Translations under genes and position numbers: made by a program
Assembly: GCA_944393215.1 (NCBI GenBank)
Contig: CALXZL010000006.1
Location: 1 to 64,000, forward strand
Length of the DNA: 64,000 bases
Direction of reading: 5' to 3'
Origin: an uncultured Alphaproteobacteria bacterium
GTDB lineage: Bacteria > Pseudomonadota > Alphaproteobacteria > RF32 > CAG-239
The notes under the pieces: generated by a model
What the model was told of the DNA's origin: nothing
Databases searched by the model: none
Seen by the model: only the letters and a program-made list of their open reading frames with translations
Shown here: piece after piece, positions 1 to 7,849 of the stretch
How the letters are laid out: every line of letters begins with the position of its first letter
Numbering within the stretch: position 1 is the stretch's first letter

Positions 1-20
1 GGGCGGTCAAGCTGGCTCCA
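1..20. repeat. Direct repeat, copy 1 (20 bp)
   Basis: The first 20 bases of the window recur exactly at 112-131, so the period is 111 bp. The unit contains GGCGGTCAAGCTGGCTCC. It lies downstream of the minus-strand tRNA-Ala pair. The first copy is cut by the window edge, so more copies may lie to the left. Its function is unknown. Confidence 0.75.
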
Positions 21-111
21 TTTAATTTTTTGAGAATAAGGCACAGAAAGTTCCGCCAAGAAAGGGGAAAGCATCGCGGTTTTAAGGCACGGACAGAGAG
101 GCAATCAGGTA

Positions 112-131
112 GGGCGGTCAAGCTGGCTCCA
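112..131. repeat. Direct repeat, copy 2 (20 bp)
   Basis: This is an exact copy of bases 1-20, ending 8 bp before the encoded CCA end of the minus-strand tRNA-Ala(CGC). The DNA between the copies (21-111) has no convincing ORF. It could be part of an array or of a processed RNA 3' region. Confidence 0.75.
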
Positions 132-139
132 GCTTGAAG

Positions 140-215
140 TGGTGGAGCTAAGGAGGATCGAACTCCTGACCTATTGATTGCGAACCAATCGCTCTCCCAA
201 CTGAGCTATAGCCCC
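140..215 (-). tRNA. tRNA-Ala (anticodon CGC)
   Basis: The minus strand folds into a full 76-nt cloverleaf with a 7-bp acceptor stem (one G-U), D-arm GCTC/GAGC, anticodon loop TTCGCAA and a T-arm with loop TTCGATC. CCA is encoded at 140-142. Anticodon CGC reads the alanine codon GCG. It lies downstream of a second tRNA-Ala and probably shares its promoter at 361-389. Confidence 0.9.
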
Positions 216-272
216 ACGACAGATGATAGAAAAAAACACCGCACAAAGGAGCAAAAGGCGGTGTTTATAAAA

Positions 273-348
<76 letters not shown>

Positions 349-360
349 AAGAACAAGAGC

Positions 361-389
361 AATATAAAAAAACTTTTTTAATGTGTCAA
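361..389 (-). promoter_or_regulatory. Sigma70-type promoter of the tRNA-Ala pair
   Basis: On the minus strand TTGACA (384-389) and TATATT (361-366) are separated by exactly 17 bp, and the -10 ends 12 bp before the first base of tRNA-Ala(GGC). The spacing and near-consensus boxes fit a strong housekeeping promoter. Confidence 0.75.
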
Positions 390-475
390 ACAATTTTTTT
401 ACTTGCGTAAAAGAAGTAGTATTGCTAGCCTGAAACAAATAAACAATAATTATCACTATTAAAAATATTAAGATT

Positions 476-658
476 ATGTCTCAAAAAATTTTAAGAGCAA
501 ATATGCTTTGCTCCTTAGTATTTTTGCTAACAAGTTGTGACGGAGATTTTGTTTGGGTTGACGAACAAAAGACAGTCTTATGCTCAATGCTATTAGCAAT
601 TTTGATTATGTGTATAGGAGGTTTTTGGGGAGTTCTTCACAAAGACCGAAAAGATTAA
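476..658 (+). CDS. Small putative lipoprotein / membrane protein
   Basis: This 60-residue protein is not recognised. It has an N-terminal hydrophobic segment ending in LLTSC, which resembles a lipobox with Cys at about residue 21. A second strongly hydrophobic stretch at about residues 36-53 is followed by a basic tail ending HKDRKD. It may be a lipoprotein with one more membrane helix or a small two-helix membrane protein. The start is uncertain: the ATG at 476 lacks a clear ribosome-binding site and an in-frame ATG follows at codon 10. It is monocistronic and is followed by a strong terminator, which supports it being a real gene. Confidence 0.55.
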   Translation: MSQKILRANMLCSLVFLLTSCDGDFVWVDEQKTVLCSMLLAILIMCIGGFWGVLHKDRKD

Positions 659-663
659 AAAGA

Positions 664-700
664 AGGGTTCTGCTTTTTTATAAAAGCCAGAACCTTTTTT
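664..700 (+). terminator. Rho-independent terminator
   Basis: The arms GGTTCTG and CAGAACC, with an inner A/T-rich stem, are followed by six T residues. It ends the small gene at 476-658 and overlaps the 3' end of the convergent GNAT gene. Confidence 0.8.
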
Positions 701-1160
701 ATGAAGCTTTATTTATAAAAGGACTTTTTGCACCCTTCATCCAACCCATGATTAATTCTTTGGTTTGTGTGGATTCGTCATATTTTTCCGCCAAAATTTT
801 GAAATCATTTTTTTGATAAAAGTTTATTGCCGGCTGGTTGAGGGCATAAACCTTAAGGTTAAGAGAAGATTTTTGCTTGCGAGCATAATCCAAAAGCTTA
901 GTACCGATATTTTGCCGCTGGTAACGAGAATCAACAAAAAGCGCACCGACAAAATTATCAAGAAGAATGGAGATAAAACCTTTGAGCTGATGCTTGTCTT
1001 CAAAAACAAAAGTTTCAGCCTGCGGCAGATAGTTGTTTTTCACCTCGTCAAAATGCTTTTGCCAATAAACGGGTGCAATAAAGGCATGAGCTTTGGTGTT
1101 AGATTCGAGCCAAATCTGCATAATTTTATCAATATCGGAAGCTTTTGCTTTTCTAATCAT
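699..1160 (-). CDS. GNAT-family N-acetyltransferase
   Basis: This 153-residue protein has the GNAT fold pattern: an N-terminal MIRKAKASDIDKI start, a beta-4 strand (GALFVDSRYQ) and the acetyl-CoA loop RQNIGTKLLDYA at about residues 82-93. It ends with the strand and helix pattern LKVYALNQPAINFYQKNDF, where the NxxAxxFYxxxGF region is typical of RimI-like members. Such enzymes move acetyl from acetyl-CoA to an amine; the substrate cannot be read from sequence. The ATG overlaps the parE stop codon (TGATG), so the gene is probably translationally coupled to parE. Confidence 0.85.
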   Translation of the reverse strand: MIRKAKASDIDKIMQIWLESNTKAHAFIAPVYWQKHFDEVKNNYLPQAETFVFEDKHQLKGFISILLDNFVGALFVDSRYQRQNIGTKLLDYARKQKSSLNLKVYALNQPAINFYQKNDFKILAEKYDESTQTKELIMGWMKGAKSPFINKAS

Positions 1161-3154
1161 CAGATATCCAAATCATCAACAAATTTTGCACGTTCGATAA
1201 TAAATTTGAAACGCGTTTCCGGATTCTTACCCATCAGGCGTTCTACTTGACGGCGTGTTTCAAAAGCCTCTTCTTTGCCTTCTTCGGTGTTGGTCGAAGG
1301 AATAAGAACTTTGAGGAGCATACGATTCTTTTTATCCATGGTGGTTTCTTTGAGCTGTTGCGCGCTCATTTCGCCCAAACCTTTGAAGCGGCTGATATCG
1401 GGCTTTTGGTTGCCTTTGACCACTTTTTTGAGGATTCGCTCTTTATCATCATCATCCAAAGCATAGTAGTTTTGGTTGCCGACCACGATTTTATAAAGCG
1501 GAGGGGTAGCAATAAAGAGATGCCCGTTTTCAATGAGCTTGGGCATTTGTTGATAGAAAAACGTCATCAGAAGGGAGGCAATATGCGCGCCGTCCACATC
1601 GGCATCGGTCATGATGATGATTTTTTCATAACGCAAATTTTCTTCTTTATAGTTATCTTTGGTACCGCAACCAAGAGCCTCGCACATATCTTTGATTTCT
1701 TGGTTTTGCATAATTTTATCAAGAGAGGCGCTGGCAACGTTCAAAATTTTTCCGCGCAGAGGGAGAATGGCTTGCGTAAAGCGATCGCGTCCTTGTTTAG
1801 CGGAACCACCGGCGGAATCTCCCTCAACGATGAAAATTTCCGTACCTTCGGCAGCGGCTTGCGAACAATCGGCAAGTTTTCCCGGCAGACGGAGTTTTTT
1901 GGTCGGGGTTTTGCGATTTTGGACTTTTTCTTCTTTTTTCTTTTTGCGTGCATCGGCACGGTCAATCACATATTCCAAGAGGGCATTGGCATTTTCGGTA
2001 TCGGATGTGAGCCAGTGGTCAAAAGAGTCTTTAACGGCTTGTTCAACGAGGCGAACGGCTTTGTTAGAGGTAAGCTTATCTTTGGTCTGTCCTTGAAATT
2101 GCGGATCGCGGATGAAAACCGAAAGCATGATTGAAGCATCGCTCAAAAAGTCTTCGGCAGTGATGGCAGCGGCTTTTTTAACATTTGCCATTTCGCCATA
2201 TTCCTTGAGACCGCGTAAAAGCGCGGCTTTGAAACCGGTTTCGTGTGTGCCGCCTTGGGGGGTAATAACGGTGTTGCAGTAAGAGTTGCAAAAACCGTTT
2301 TCATCTTCGGTCCAAGTGATAGCCCACTCGACCTTACCTTCATCGTTGGCAAGATCGGCTTCACCGGAGAACATGGTGCGGTTGATAGTGGCACGAGCCC
2401 CGATTTGATAATTTAAGAAATCACGCAGACCGTTCGGAAAGTGCAGTTCCATCTCGGGCGGTGTCATATCGCCGTCGGTCAAAATTTCAGGTGCGCATTT
2501 CCAGTTAATGTGGATTCCCTTGAAGAGAAAAGCCTTAGAGCGTGCCATACGATAGATTCGGTTTGGTTGCAAATTGGAAGTAACGCCGAAAATTTCCGGA
2601 TCCGGTTTGAAGGTAATGGAGGTTCCGCGACGATTCGGCGCATTACCGACAAGTTCAAGCGGCGTAATCGGTTTGCCTTTAGAATATTCTTGACGATAAA
2701 GCTTTTTATCGCGGGCAATTTCCACCACCAGTTTTTCAGAAAGAGCATTGACGACTGAAAGCCCGACGCCGTGCAACCCGCCGGAAACTTTATAAGCGCC
2801 GCCGCCGAATTTGCCGCCGGAGTGAAGCATGGTCATAATCACTTCGAGAGCGGACATATTCGGATATTTGGGGTGAGGATCAACCGGGATACCGCGTCCG
2901 TTATCAGTAATGGTAATGGAATAATCGGCATGGAGCGAAACTTCAATTTTGTTAGCAAAACCGGCAACGGCCTCATCCATGGAGTTATCCAAAATTTCCG
3001 CCACGAGGTGGTGCAAGGCTGTTTCATCCGTGCCGCCGATATACATACCCGGGCGGTGTCTGACCGGTTCAAGCCCCTCCAAAACTTCAATGCTTTGGGC
3101 ACTGTATTCTTGCATTAAATTGGTAACAGCATTATTTTCAAATAAATCGCTCAT
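1160..3154 (-). CDS. parE: DNA topoisomerase IV subunit B (ParE)
   Basis: This 664-residue type IIA topoisomerase ATPase subunit pairs with ParC to decatenate daughter chromosomes. An N-terminal GHKL ATPase domain is visible (RPGMYIGG, the EILDNSMDEA ATP-binding helix, GGLHGVGLSVVNALS). A transducer domain follows, then a TOPRIM domain with VEGDSAGGSAKQ near residue 441 and the metal-binding DADVDGAHI near 514. Its length and the form RLPGKLADCS fit ParE; GyrB is usually about 800 residues. Residual doubt between ParE and GyrB can be settled by phylogeny. The downstream GNAT gene overlaps its stop codon. Confidence 0.9.
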   Translation of the reverse strand: MSDLFENNAVTNLMQEYSAQSIEVLEGLEPVRHRPGMYIGGTDETALHHLVAEILDNSMDEAVAGFANKIEVSLHADYSITITDNGRGIPVDPHPKYPNMSALEVIMTMLHSGGKFGGGAYKVSGGLHGVGLSVVNALSEKLVVEIARDKKLYRQEYSKGKPITPLELVGNAPNRRGTSITFKPDPEIFGVTSNLQPNRIYRMARSKAFLFKGIHINWKCAPEILTDGDMTPPEMELHFPNGLRDFLNYQIGARATINRTMFSGEADLANDEGKVEWAITWTEDENGFCNSYCNTVITPQGGTHETGFKAALLRGLKEYGEMANVKKAAAITAEDFLSDASIMLSVFIRDPQFQGQTKDKLTSNKAVRLVEQAVKDSFDHWLTSDTENANALLEYVIDRADARKKKKEEKVQNRKTPTKKLRLPGKLADCSQAAAEGTEIFIVEGDSAGGSAKQGRDRFTQAILPLRGKILNVASASLDKIMQNQEIKDMCEALGCGTKDNYKEENLRYEKIIIMTDADVDGAHIASLLMTFFYQQMPKLIENGHLFIATPPLYKIVVGNQNYYALDDDDKERILKKVVKGNQKPDISRFKGLGEMSAQQLKETTMDKKNRMLLKVLIPSTNTEEGKEEAFETRRQVERLMGKNPETRFKFIIERAKFVDDLDI

Positions 3155-3330
3155 CTTATCCTCAAAAATTCAAAAACTAGAGGCAAGATAGCGCAAACCC
3201 CTACGAAAATCAAGACTTAAGCGCAAAATACAAACAAAAAAAGGTAAAAACAAATCGATTTTTACTTGACATTTGAGGGTTAAATTTGCTTTTCTGAAAT
3301 TAGGGTAAATTTACCCGAGTACCTTGTTAA

Positions 3331-3552
3331 AAGGTGCGGAGCTGTCAGAGGCTTTTATCCTACGTCGGTGTGGATATTCACCGAAAGATTGACGTATCTA
3401 TATACATAAATAGATATGTCCTTCAACATATCCCCAATCAAACGGTTGGGGAGCCGCAACGTATGTCCAGAGACGCAAGTCTTAAAGGTTGCGGGGTCAT
3501 TGCGTAGGATGATTTCTGAACTCTCCGACCACCTTTGATAAGGTGGTTTTTT
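3331..3552 (+). ncRNA. Large structured RNA ending in a terminator (candidate leader/switch or ncRNA)
   Basis: This stretch has no gene but very ordered pairing. Nested outer helices are AAGGTG/CACCTT with CGGAG/CTCCG (3331-3341 with 3523-3535), TCAGA/TCTGA (3345-3349 with 3515-3519) and ATCCTACG/CGTAGGAT (3357-3364 with 3503-3510). Inside sit four hairpins: 3367-3382, 3391-3420, 3432-3451 and 3454-3494, the last carrying AGAC-GCAA-GTCT. A terminator, CCACCTT-TGAT-AAGGTGG plus T6, lies at 3529-3552. The outer helix and the terminator compete for the same CACCTT, as in an attenuator. A -35-like TTGACA is at 3266-3271. The glycosyltransferase start is only 24 bp downstream. No known RNA family was recognised. 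Confidence 0.7.
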
Positions 3553-3575
3553 GTTATAAAGACATAGGAGGAAGG

Positions 3576-4367
3576 ATGACTACGCAATCCGAAATCTCCG
3601 TTATCATTCCGGTTTATAATGCCTCAGAACATTTGGCGGAATGTTTGGAGAGTTTATTAAAACAAACCTATGCCGACTTTGAAGCAATATGTGTCAATGA
3701 CGGCTCAACCGACAACAGTTCGGAAATTCTAAATTATTATCAGAACAAAGACAAAAGACTAAAGGTTTTCAATCAAGAAAATCAGGGCACGGCAAAAGCG
3801 CGCGAGCAGGGTATTAAAAATGCATGCGGAAAATGGATAGTTTATGTTGATGCCGATGATTATGTAGCGGCAGACTATTTGCAAAAATTGTACGACCGCG
3901 CCCAAAAAGAAAAAGCCGACGCGGTTTTCTGCTACTATTATGAAGATTTTGAAGGAAAACTTAAAAAGCATAAAAAGAAAATCAGAAATATCAAAATCGC
4001 CGAATTAGGAAGGTTTCCGTATGTTACCGGTGCATGCAAAATCATCAAAAAAGAGTTTTTTGAAAAGGTGATTTTTGCATCAAATTGCAGCTTTGGGGAA
4101 GACAGCTCAATTTCTTTGCAAATCGCTTTGCAAAAACCCAAAATCAGCATTTTGCCGGAATATTTATATTTTTATCGCCGGCATTTGGGCTCGGTTGTTT
4201 TGCAAAAAAATAATATTTATTGCCAAATTCCGTCGCTTTTGCAAGGCTATGCCGCGGTTGAAAATTTTTGCGTGAAGCAAAATATTTTTACGCCGTCGTT
4301 GAAGGAATATCTGCGAGATAAAATGAGTACCCAAATCAGAAAACTGATTTTGGAGGCAAGCCGATGA
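3576..4367 (+). CDS. Family 2 glycosyltransferase
   Basis: A 263-residue GT-A fold glycosyltransferase, probably cytoplasmic and acting in surface polysaccharide or glycolipid synthesis. It starts SEISVIIPVYNASEHLAECL, has NDGSTDNS for nucleotide-sugar binding near residue 41, and the metal-binding DADD motif in VYVDADDYV near residue 90. The ATG at 3576 is chosen because AGGAGG lies 4 bp upstream; an upstream in-frame start at 3543 falls inside the terminator hairpin. It overlaps the next gene by ATGA and lies directly after the structured RNA, which may regulate it. Donor and acceptor sugars are unknown. Confidence 0.88.
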   Translation: MTTQSEISVIIPVYNASEHLAECLESLLKQTYADFEAICVNDGSTDNSSEILNYYQNKDKRLKVFNQENQGTAKAREQGIKNACGKWIVYVDADDYVAADYLQKLYDRAQKEKADAVFCYYYEDFEGKLKKHKKKIRNIKIAELGRFPYVTGACKIIKKEFFEKVIFASNCSFGEDSSISLQIALQKPKISILPEYLYFYRRHLGSVVLQKNNIYCQIPSLLQGYAAVENFCVKQNIFTPSLKEYLRDKMSTQIRKLILEASR

Positions 4368-5182
4368 TAAAAGTCCATTATTGTAATATTTCTAATTTCG
4401 GAGATGCCATGAACCCGATTTTGTTGGAACGTTTATTAGGGGAAAAATGTGTTTTTGCCAGTAAGTACAGAGCCGATATCATTGGTATGGGAAGTATATT
4501 AACAAGATTGTGTCGCTCGCGCTGGGATGCTAAAATCAAAAATATTTTTGCGCGTCCGTCGGTGGTTTGGACATCAGGTTTTATTAAAGAAGTGAAATAT
4601 AAAGAAACATTTCGTAAAAATTTGCATTTTGCCGCCTTGCGAGGAAAAATTTCTTTGGAAAGAGTAGAAAAAATTATCGGAAAAAAACTAGATATTCCCC
4701 TCGGCGACGGAGGATTGCTGTTTTCAAAATTGTTGGCAAAAGTGCCGGAAAAGCAATACGCCGTCGGTATTGTACCACATGCGGTAGATTTTAAAAATCC
4801 GCAGATAAAAAAACTGACGGAAGTTTTGCCGAAGAACCTTTTGATAGATGTCCGGCAAGAGCCGATGCAAGTTTTGAAACAAATTGCCTCATGCGATTTT
4901 GTCATCTCTTCCGCCATGCATGGATTGATTGCCGCCGATTCGCTCGGCATTCCGAATAAGTGGATAGAGGTTTCGGACAAAGTTGTCGGAAAGGGGTATA
5001 AATTTCGCGATTATTATTCGGTTTTTAAGGATTATAAACAGCAAGTTTATCGGCTTGATGAACAAAACGGCATAAACCAAAAGCAAATCAAAGCTTGGCA
5101 AGATGAATATGGCTTAAAATTATCAGAAGTAGAGATGTTAGCGCAAAAGTTGTATTTAGCCTTAAAAAATATGAAGATTTAA
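4364..5182 (+). CDS. Polysaccharide pyruvyl transferase family protein
   Basis: This 272-residue protein resembles the CsaB/ExoV polysaccharide pyruvyl transferase family, which adds pyruvate ketals from phosphoenolpyruvate to sugars. Visible features are the opening HYCNISNFGDAMNP, the GMGSIL loop, and the C-terminal SSAMHGLIAADSLGIP, where the SxxxHGxI motif is the family signature. It overlaps the glycosyltransferase by 4 bp (ATGA), implying one two-gene operon that builds a pyruvylated or related surface glycan. It could instead be a GT-B-like relative with another activity; the sugar substrate is unknown. Confidence 0.75.
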   Translation: MIKVHYCNISNFGDAMNPILLERLLGEKCVFASKYRADIIGMGSILTRLCRSRWDAKIKNIFARPSVVWTSGFIKEVKYKETFRKNLHFAALRGKISLERVEKIIGKKLDIPLGDGGLLFSKLLAKVPEKQYAVGIVPHAVDFKNPQIKKLTEVLPKNLLIDVRQEPMQVLKQIASCDFVISSAMHGLIAADSLGIPNKWIEVSDKVVGKGYKFRDYYSVFKDYKQQVYRLDEQNGINQKQIKAWQDEYGLKLSEVEMLAQKLYLALKNMKI

Positions 5183-5230
5183 GCAAAAAACTCTTGCATT
5201 TATAAACAGATAGTATAAAAGAGTCACCGA

Positions 5231-5357
5231 AAAGGGTGCATGGTGCGCCCTTATAACTCACACGCAAGCTGCGGGGGCTGCTTTTTAAGCCTCACTCCGG
5301 TGTTGATTGGTCAACCAAAGAGCTTGCGGAGGTTTAACCGGAAAAAGGAAAAATAAA
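5231..5357 (+). promoter_or_regulatory. Structured 5' leader of rpsB
   Basis: The untranslated region before rpsB is highly structured. There is an 8-bp hairpin AAGGGTGC/GCGCCCTT (5232-5252). A perfect 8-bp long-range helix CGCAAGCT/AGCTTGCG (5263-5270 with 5321-5328) encloses a GGGGCT/AGCCTC stem and a GTTGA-TTGG-TCAAC hairpin (5302-5315). S2 autoregulation through the rpsB leader is known in other proteobacteria, so this is a plausible ribosomal-protein leader. The specific fold was not matched to a known family. Confidence 0.6.
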
Positions 5358-5358
5358 T

Positions 5359-6153
5359 ATGTCACTTCCGACTTTTACAATGCGTCAGATGATTGAAGCT
5401 GGCGTACATTTCGGACACCACGCTCGTCGTTGGAACCCGAAAATGGCTCCGTTTATTTACGGAAAAAAAGATAACGTTCATATCATTGACTTGCAAAAAA
5501 CTTACCCGATGCTCTACACCGCATTGAACGCAGCTCGTGAAATTGCTGCCAACGGCGGTAAAGTATTGTTTGTCGGCACCAAGAGACAAGCTCAAGACAT
5601 CATCAAAGAAAATGCTGAACGTTGCGGTCAATATTATGTCAATCACCGTTGGTTAGGCGGTATGTTGACAAACTGGAAAACCGTATACAAATCAATTTCT
5701 CGTTTGGCAAAGCTCAATGAAATGTCAGAAAAGAACGCTTATGAAGGCTACACCAAAAAAGAAATCTTGAACTTGAAAAAAGAACAAGAAAAATTAAATG
5801 CCGAATTGGGCGGTATCATGAACATGGGCGGACAACCGGACTTGTTGTTTGTTATTGATACGCCGAAAGAAAGCTTGGCAATTAAAGAAGCTAAGAAATT
5901 GGGCATTCCGGTAATTGGTATTTGCGATACCAATGCAGATCCTTATGCCGTTGACTATGCTGTTCCGGGTAACGATGATGCCATCCGCGCCATTCAATTC
6001 TACTCTGAACTCGTATCAAGCGCAGTATTAGACGGTATGCAAGCCGAAATCGCTGCTCAAGGCGTTAAAGTAGAAGAAATGGTTGAAGCAGCCGCTGAAA
6101 AAGCTCCGAAAAAAAGAGCTTCTAAAAAAGCCGCAAAAACTGAAGAAGAATAA
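5359..6153 (+). CDS. rpsB: 30S ribosomal protein S2
   Basis: This 264-residue ribosomal protein S2 binds the head-body junction of the 30S subunit and is needed to load S1. Family signatures are clear: [20 protein letters not shown] at residues 8-27, [13 protein letters not shown] near residue 93, and the [20 protein letters not shown] and [12 protein letters not shown] region. The C-terminal 40 residues are an Ala/Lys/Glu-rich tail. It sits upstream of tsf in the conserved rpsB-tsf order, with a structured leader before it and a GC-rich hairpin after it. Confidence 0.98.
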   Translation: MSLPTFTMRQMIEAGVHFGHHARRWNPKMAPFIYGKKDNVHIIDLQKTYPMLYTALNAAREIAANGGKVLFVGTKRQAQDIIKENAERCGQYYVNHRWLGGMLTNWKTVYKSISRLAKLNEMSEKNAYEGYTKKEILNLKKEQEKLNAELGGIMNMGGQPDLLFVIDTPKESLAIKEAKKLGIPVIGICDTNADPYAVDYAVPGNDDAIRAIQFYSELVSSAVLDGMQAEIAAQGVKVEEMVEAAAEKAPKKRASKKAAKTEEE

Positions 6154-6192
6154 TTTATAAATATCTTTAAGTTTATAAATTTTATCAAAAAC

Positions 6193-6228
6193 GCGGCGGT
6201 GTTTTAGAAATTGCTAAGATGCCGCCGC
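6193..6228 (+). promoter_or_regulatory. rpsB-tsf intergenic hairpin
   Basis: GCGGCGG (6193-6199) pairs with CCGCCGC (6222-6228) around a 22-nt loop and no T-run follows. In this AT-rich genome the GC-only arms stand out. It probably acts as an RNA stabiliser or partial attenuator that sets the rpsB:tsf ratio. Confidence 0.6.
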
Positions 6229-6258
6229 ACTCAAAATTATCTTAAGAGGATTTTATTC

Positions 6259-7185
6259 ATGACAAATATTACAGCCGCTATGGTAAAAGAACTGCGCGAA
6301 AGCACAAGCGCAGGTATGTTGGACTGCAAAAAAGCCTTGACCGAATGCAACGGAGATATGGAAGCCGCTGTTGACTGGTTGCGCAAAAAAGGTTTGGCTT
6401 CAGCTGCTAAAAAAGCCAGCCGTATTGCTGCCGAAGGTTTGGTCGCCGTTGCTGTTGAAGGTAACAAAGGTGCCGTTGTTGAAGTTAACTCCGAAACCGA
6501 CTTTGTTGCCAAGAACGAACTTTTCCAAGAATATGTTGCCGATGCTGCTAAAGTTGCATTAATGAACAATGGCGAAATCTGCGATATGAAAACTTTCCAA
6601 TGCCCGAAAGTAAACAAATCTTTTGAAGAACGCTTGACCGACTTGATTGCTAAAATCGGTGAAAATATGAATTTGCGTCGTGCCGCCGTTTTGGAAGTTA
6701 AAGACGGTGTTGTCGCATCTTATATTCACAACGCAGCAGGTCCGAACATTGGTAAAATCGGCGTTTTGGTTGCTTTGGAATCAAATGGAGATAAAGCCAA
6801 ATTAGCTGAGCTCGGCAAACACATTGCCATGCACGTTGCCGCATCTGCGCCGTTGTTCCAAACCATTGCCGATGTTGATCCGGCTGCGGTTGAACACGAA
6901 AAATCAATTTTTGCCGAACAAGCTGCTGCAACAGGCAAACCGGCAAACATCATTGAGAAGATGGTTGAAGGACGTGTTCGCAAATACTATGATGAAGTTG
7001 TTTTGGAAGAACAAGCCTATATTATGGATCCGGACAAGAAGGTTAAACAAGTCATTGCCGATGCAGCTAAAGAACTCGGCTCTGATATTGTTTTGAAGGG
7101 TTATATTTGCTATCGTTTGGGCGAAGGTTTGCAAAAGAAGGAAGAAGATTTTGCTGCCGAAGTTGCCGCTCAACTAAGCAAATAA
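6259..7185 (+). CDS. tsf: Elongation factor Ts
   Basis: This 308-residue factor exchanges GDP for GTP on EF-Tu. The N-terminal UBA-like domain has the signature VKELRESTSAGMLDCKKAL. The core contains SETDFVAKNELF, whose TDFVAKN contacts the EF-Tu nucleotide site, followed by the two-subdomain core and a C-terminal dimerisation segment. The ATG at 6259 follows AAGAGGA; the longer in-frame start at 6211 lies inside the intergenic hairpin and is rejected. It follows rpsB and ends at a strong terminator. Confidence 0.98.
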   Translation: MTNITAAMVKELRESTSAGMLDCKKALTECNGDMEAAVDWLRKKGLASAAKKASRIAAEGLVAVAVEGNKGAVVEVNSETDFVAKNELFQEYVADAAKVALMNNGEICDMKTFQCPKVNKSFEERLTDLIAKIGENMNLRRAAVLEVKDGVVASYIHNAAGPNIGKIGVLVALESNGDKAKLAELGKHIAMHVAASAPLFQTIADVDPAAVEHEKSIFAEQAAATGKPANIIEKMVEGRVRKYYDEVVLEEQAYIMDPDKKVKQVIADAAKELGSDIVLKGYICYRLGEGLQKKEEDFAAEVAAQLSK

Positions 7186-7214
7186 GCTTATCTCAAAGAT
7201 GTTTTTCAGACACC

Positions 7215-7242
7215 AAGCACCCCGCAAGGGGTGCTTTTTTTT
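7215..7242 (+). terminator. Rho-independent terminator of rpsB-tsf
   Basis: A perfect 8-bp stem AGCACCCC/GGGGTGCT with a GCAA tetraloop is followed by a T-run. It lies about 30 bp after the tsf stop codon. Confidence 0.93.
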
Positions 7243-7272
7243 ATTTTTCATAAATATGTAACAGAATAGGCT

Positions 7273-7301
7273 TTGACTAAGAACAGAAAATCTGTTATTT
7301 T
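7273..7301 (+). promoter_or_regulatory. Sigma70-type promoter of the 7330 lipoprotein
   Basis: TTGACT (7273-7278) and TATTTT (7296-7301) are separated by 17 bp. The next ATG is 28 bp downstream. The apparent TTG start at 7273 of a longer reading frame is this -35 box, so that longer start is rejected. Confidence 0.65.
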
Positions 7302-7329
7302 TAAAACGGAAAACTATAATTTATATATT

Positions 7330-7794
7330 ATGAGACAAAAAAATTATTTCATCATCATTTTGGCACTCAGTGCAATGGTGATGAGCTTAAGCTCTTGCGG
7401 GAGCCTTGGTAATTATATCGGAAGCGGCACGCTTGCTGGCGTAGCTTCTGATTATTTAATCGGAGCAACCGGTCAACGCGGTGGCCTGATTGGTAATATG
7501 ATTGAAGGGGCCGCCGGCTCATGGTACGACGATACATCTCGTACGACCATCACCGTAACGGCGCGACCAAACTGGTACACCGTTACCGACCGCAACGGCG
7601 TATCAAACGCCTATTATCTTGAGCCTCTGAACGAGGCTGTAAAATGCTTGCCGGGCGGTGCAGCCTTGCAAGTATTGTCGGCATCATCCTGCCGACCAAC
7701 ATTTAGAAAAAGGGATGAAAGATTAGGATGGCTCATCCCGACAAACAAAGGCATATACCAAATTATAAATGGTAAATATGCCAAAATAGAGTAA
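7330..7794 (+). CDS. Putative lipoprotein with glycine-zipper-like N-terminus
   Basis: This 154-residue exported protein is not assigned to a named family. Its lipoprotein signal peptide is ILALSAMVMSLSSCGS, with lipidated Cys at about residue 23. A Gly-rich segment follows (NYIGSGTLAGVASDYLIGATG, residues about 27-47), like the glycine-zipper regions of small outer-membrane lipoproteins. The C-terminal part is strand-rich and holds two Cys (KCLPGG and SSCRPT) that could form a disulfide. The signal peptide is almost identical to that of the lipoprotein at 14175-14561, pointing to a paralogous family. It is monocistronic with its own promoter and terminator. Confidence 0.7.
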   Translation: MRQKNYFIIILALSAMVMSLSSCGSLGNYIGSGTLAGVASDYLIGATGQRGGLIGNMIEGAAGSWYDDTSRTTITVTARPNWYTVTDRNGVSNAYYLEPLNEAVKCLPGGAALQVLSASSCRPTFRKRDERLGWLIPTNKGIYQIINGKYAKIE

Positions 7795-7797
7795 GTA

Positions 7798-7834
7798 AAA
7801 AGCCCTCAAGTTCGGATAGAACTTCAGGGCTTTC
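7798..7834. terminator. Bidirectional terminator
   Basis: AAAGCCCT-C-AAGTTC and GAACTT-C-AGGGCTTT form a long stem between the convergent lipoprotein gene and rquA, with A/T-rich sequence on both sides. Confidence 0.8.
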
Positions 7835-7849
7835 CGCTTTTTTTAAGGC

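Noticed and set aside
1247-2134. Long open frame (295 codons) on the plus strand inside parE
   Set aside because: It is fully antisense to parE, lacks a ribosome-binding site, and its composition is that of a shadow frame.
3331-3552. tmRNA, RNase P RNA, SRP RNA or 6S RNA
   Set aside because: No CCA end or tag reading frame, no RNase P GAGGAAAGTCC core, no SRP apical loop, and a branched rather than single-rod structure.
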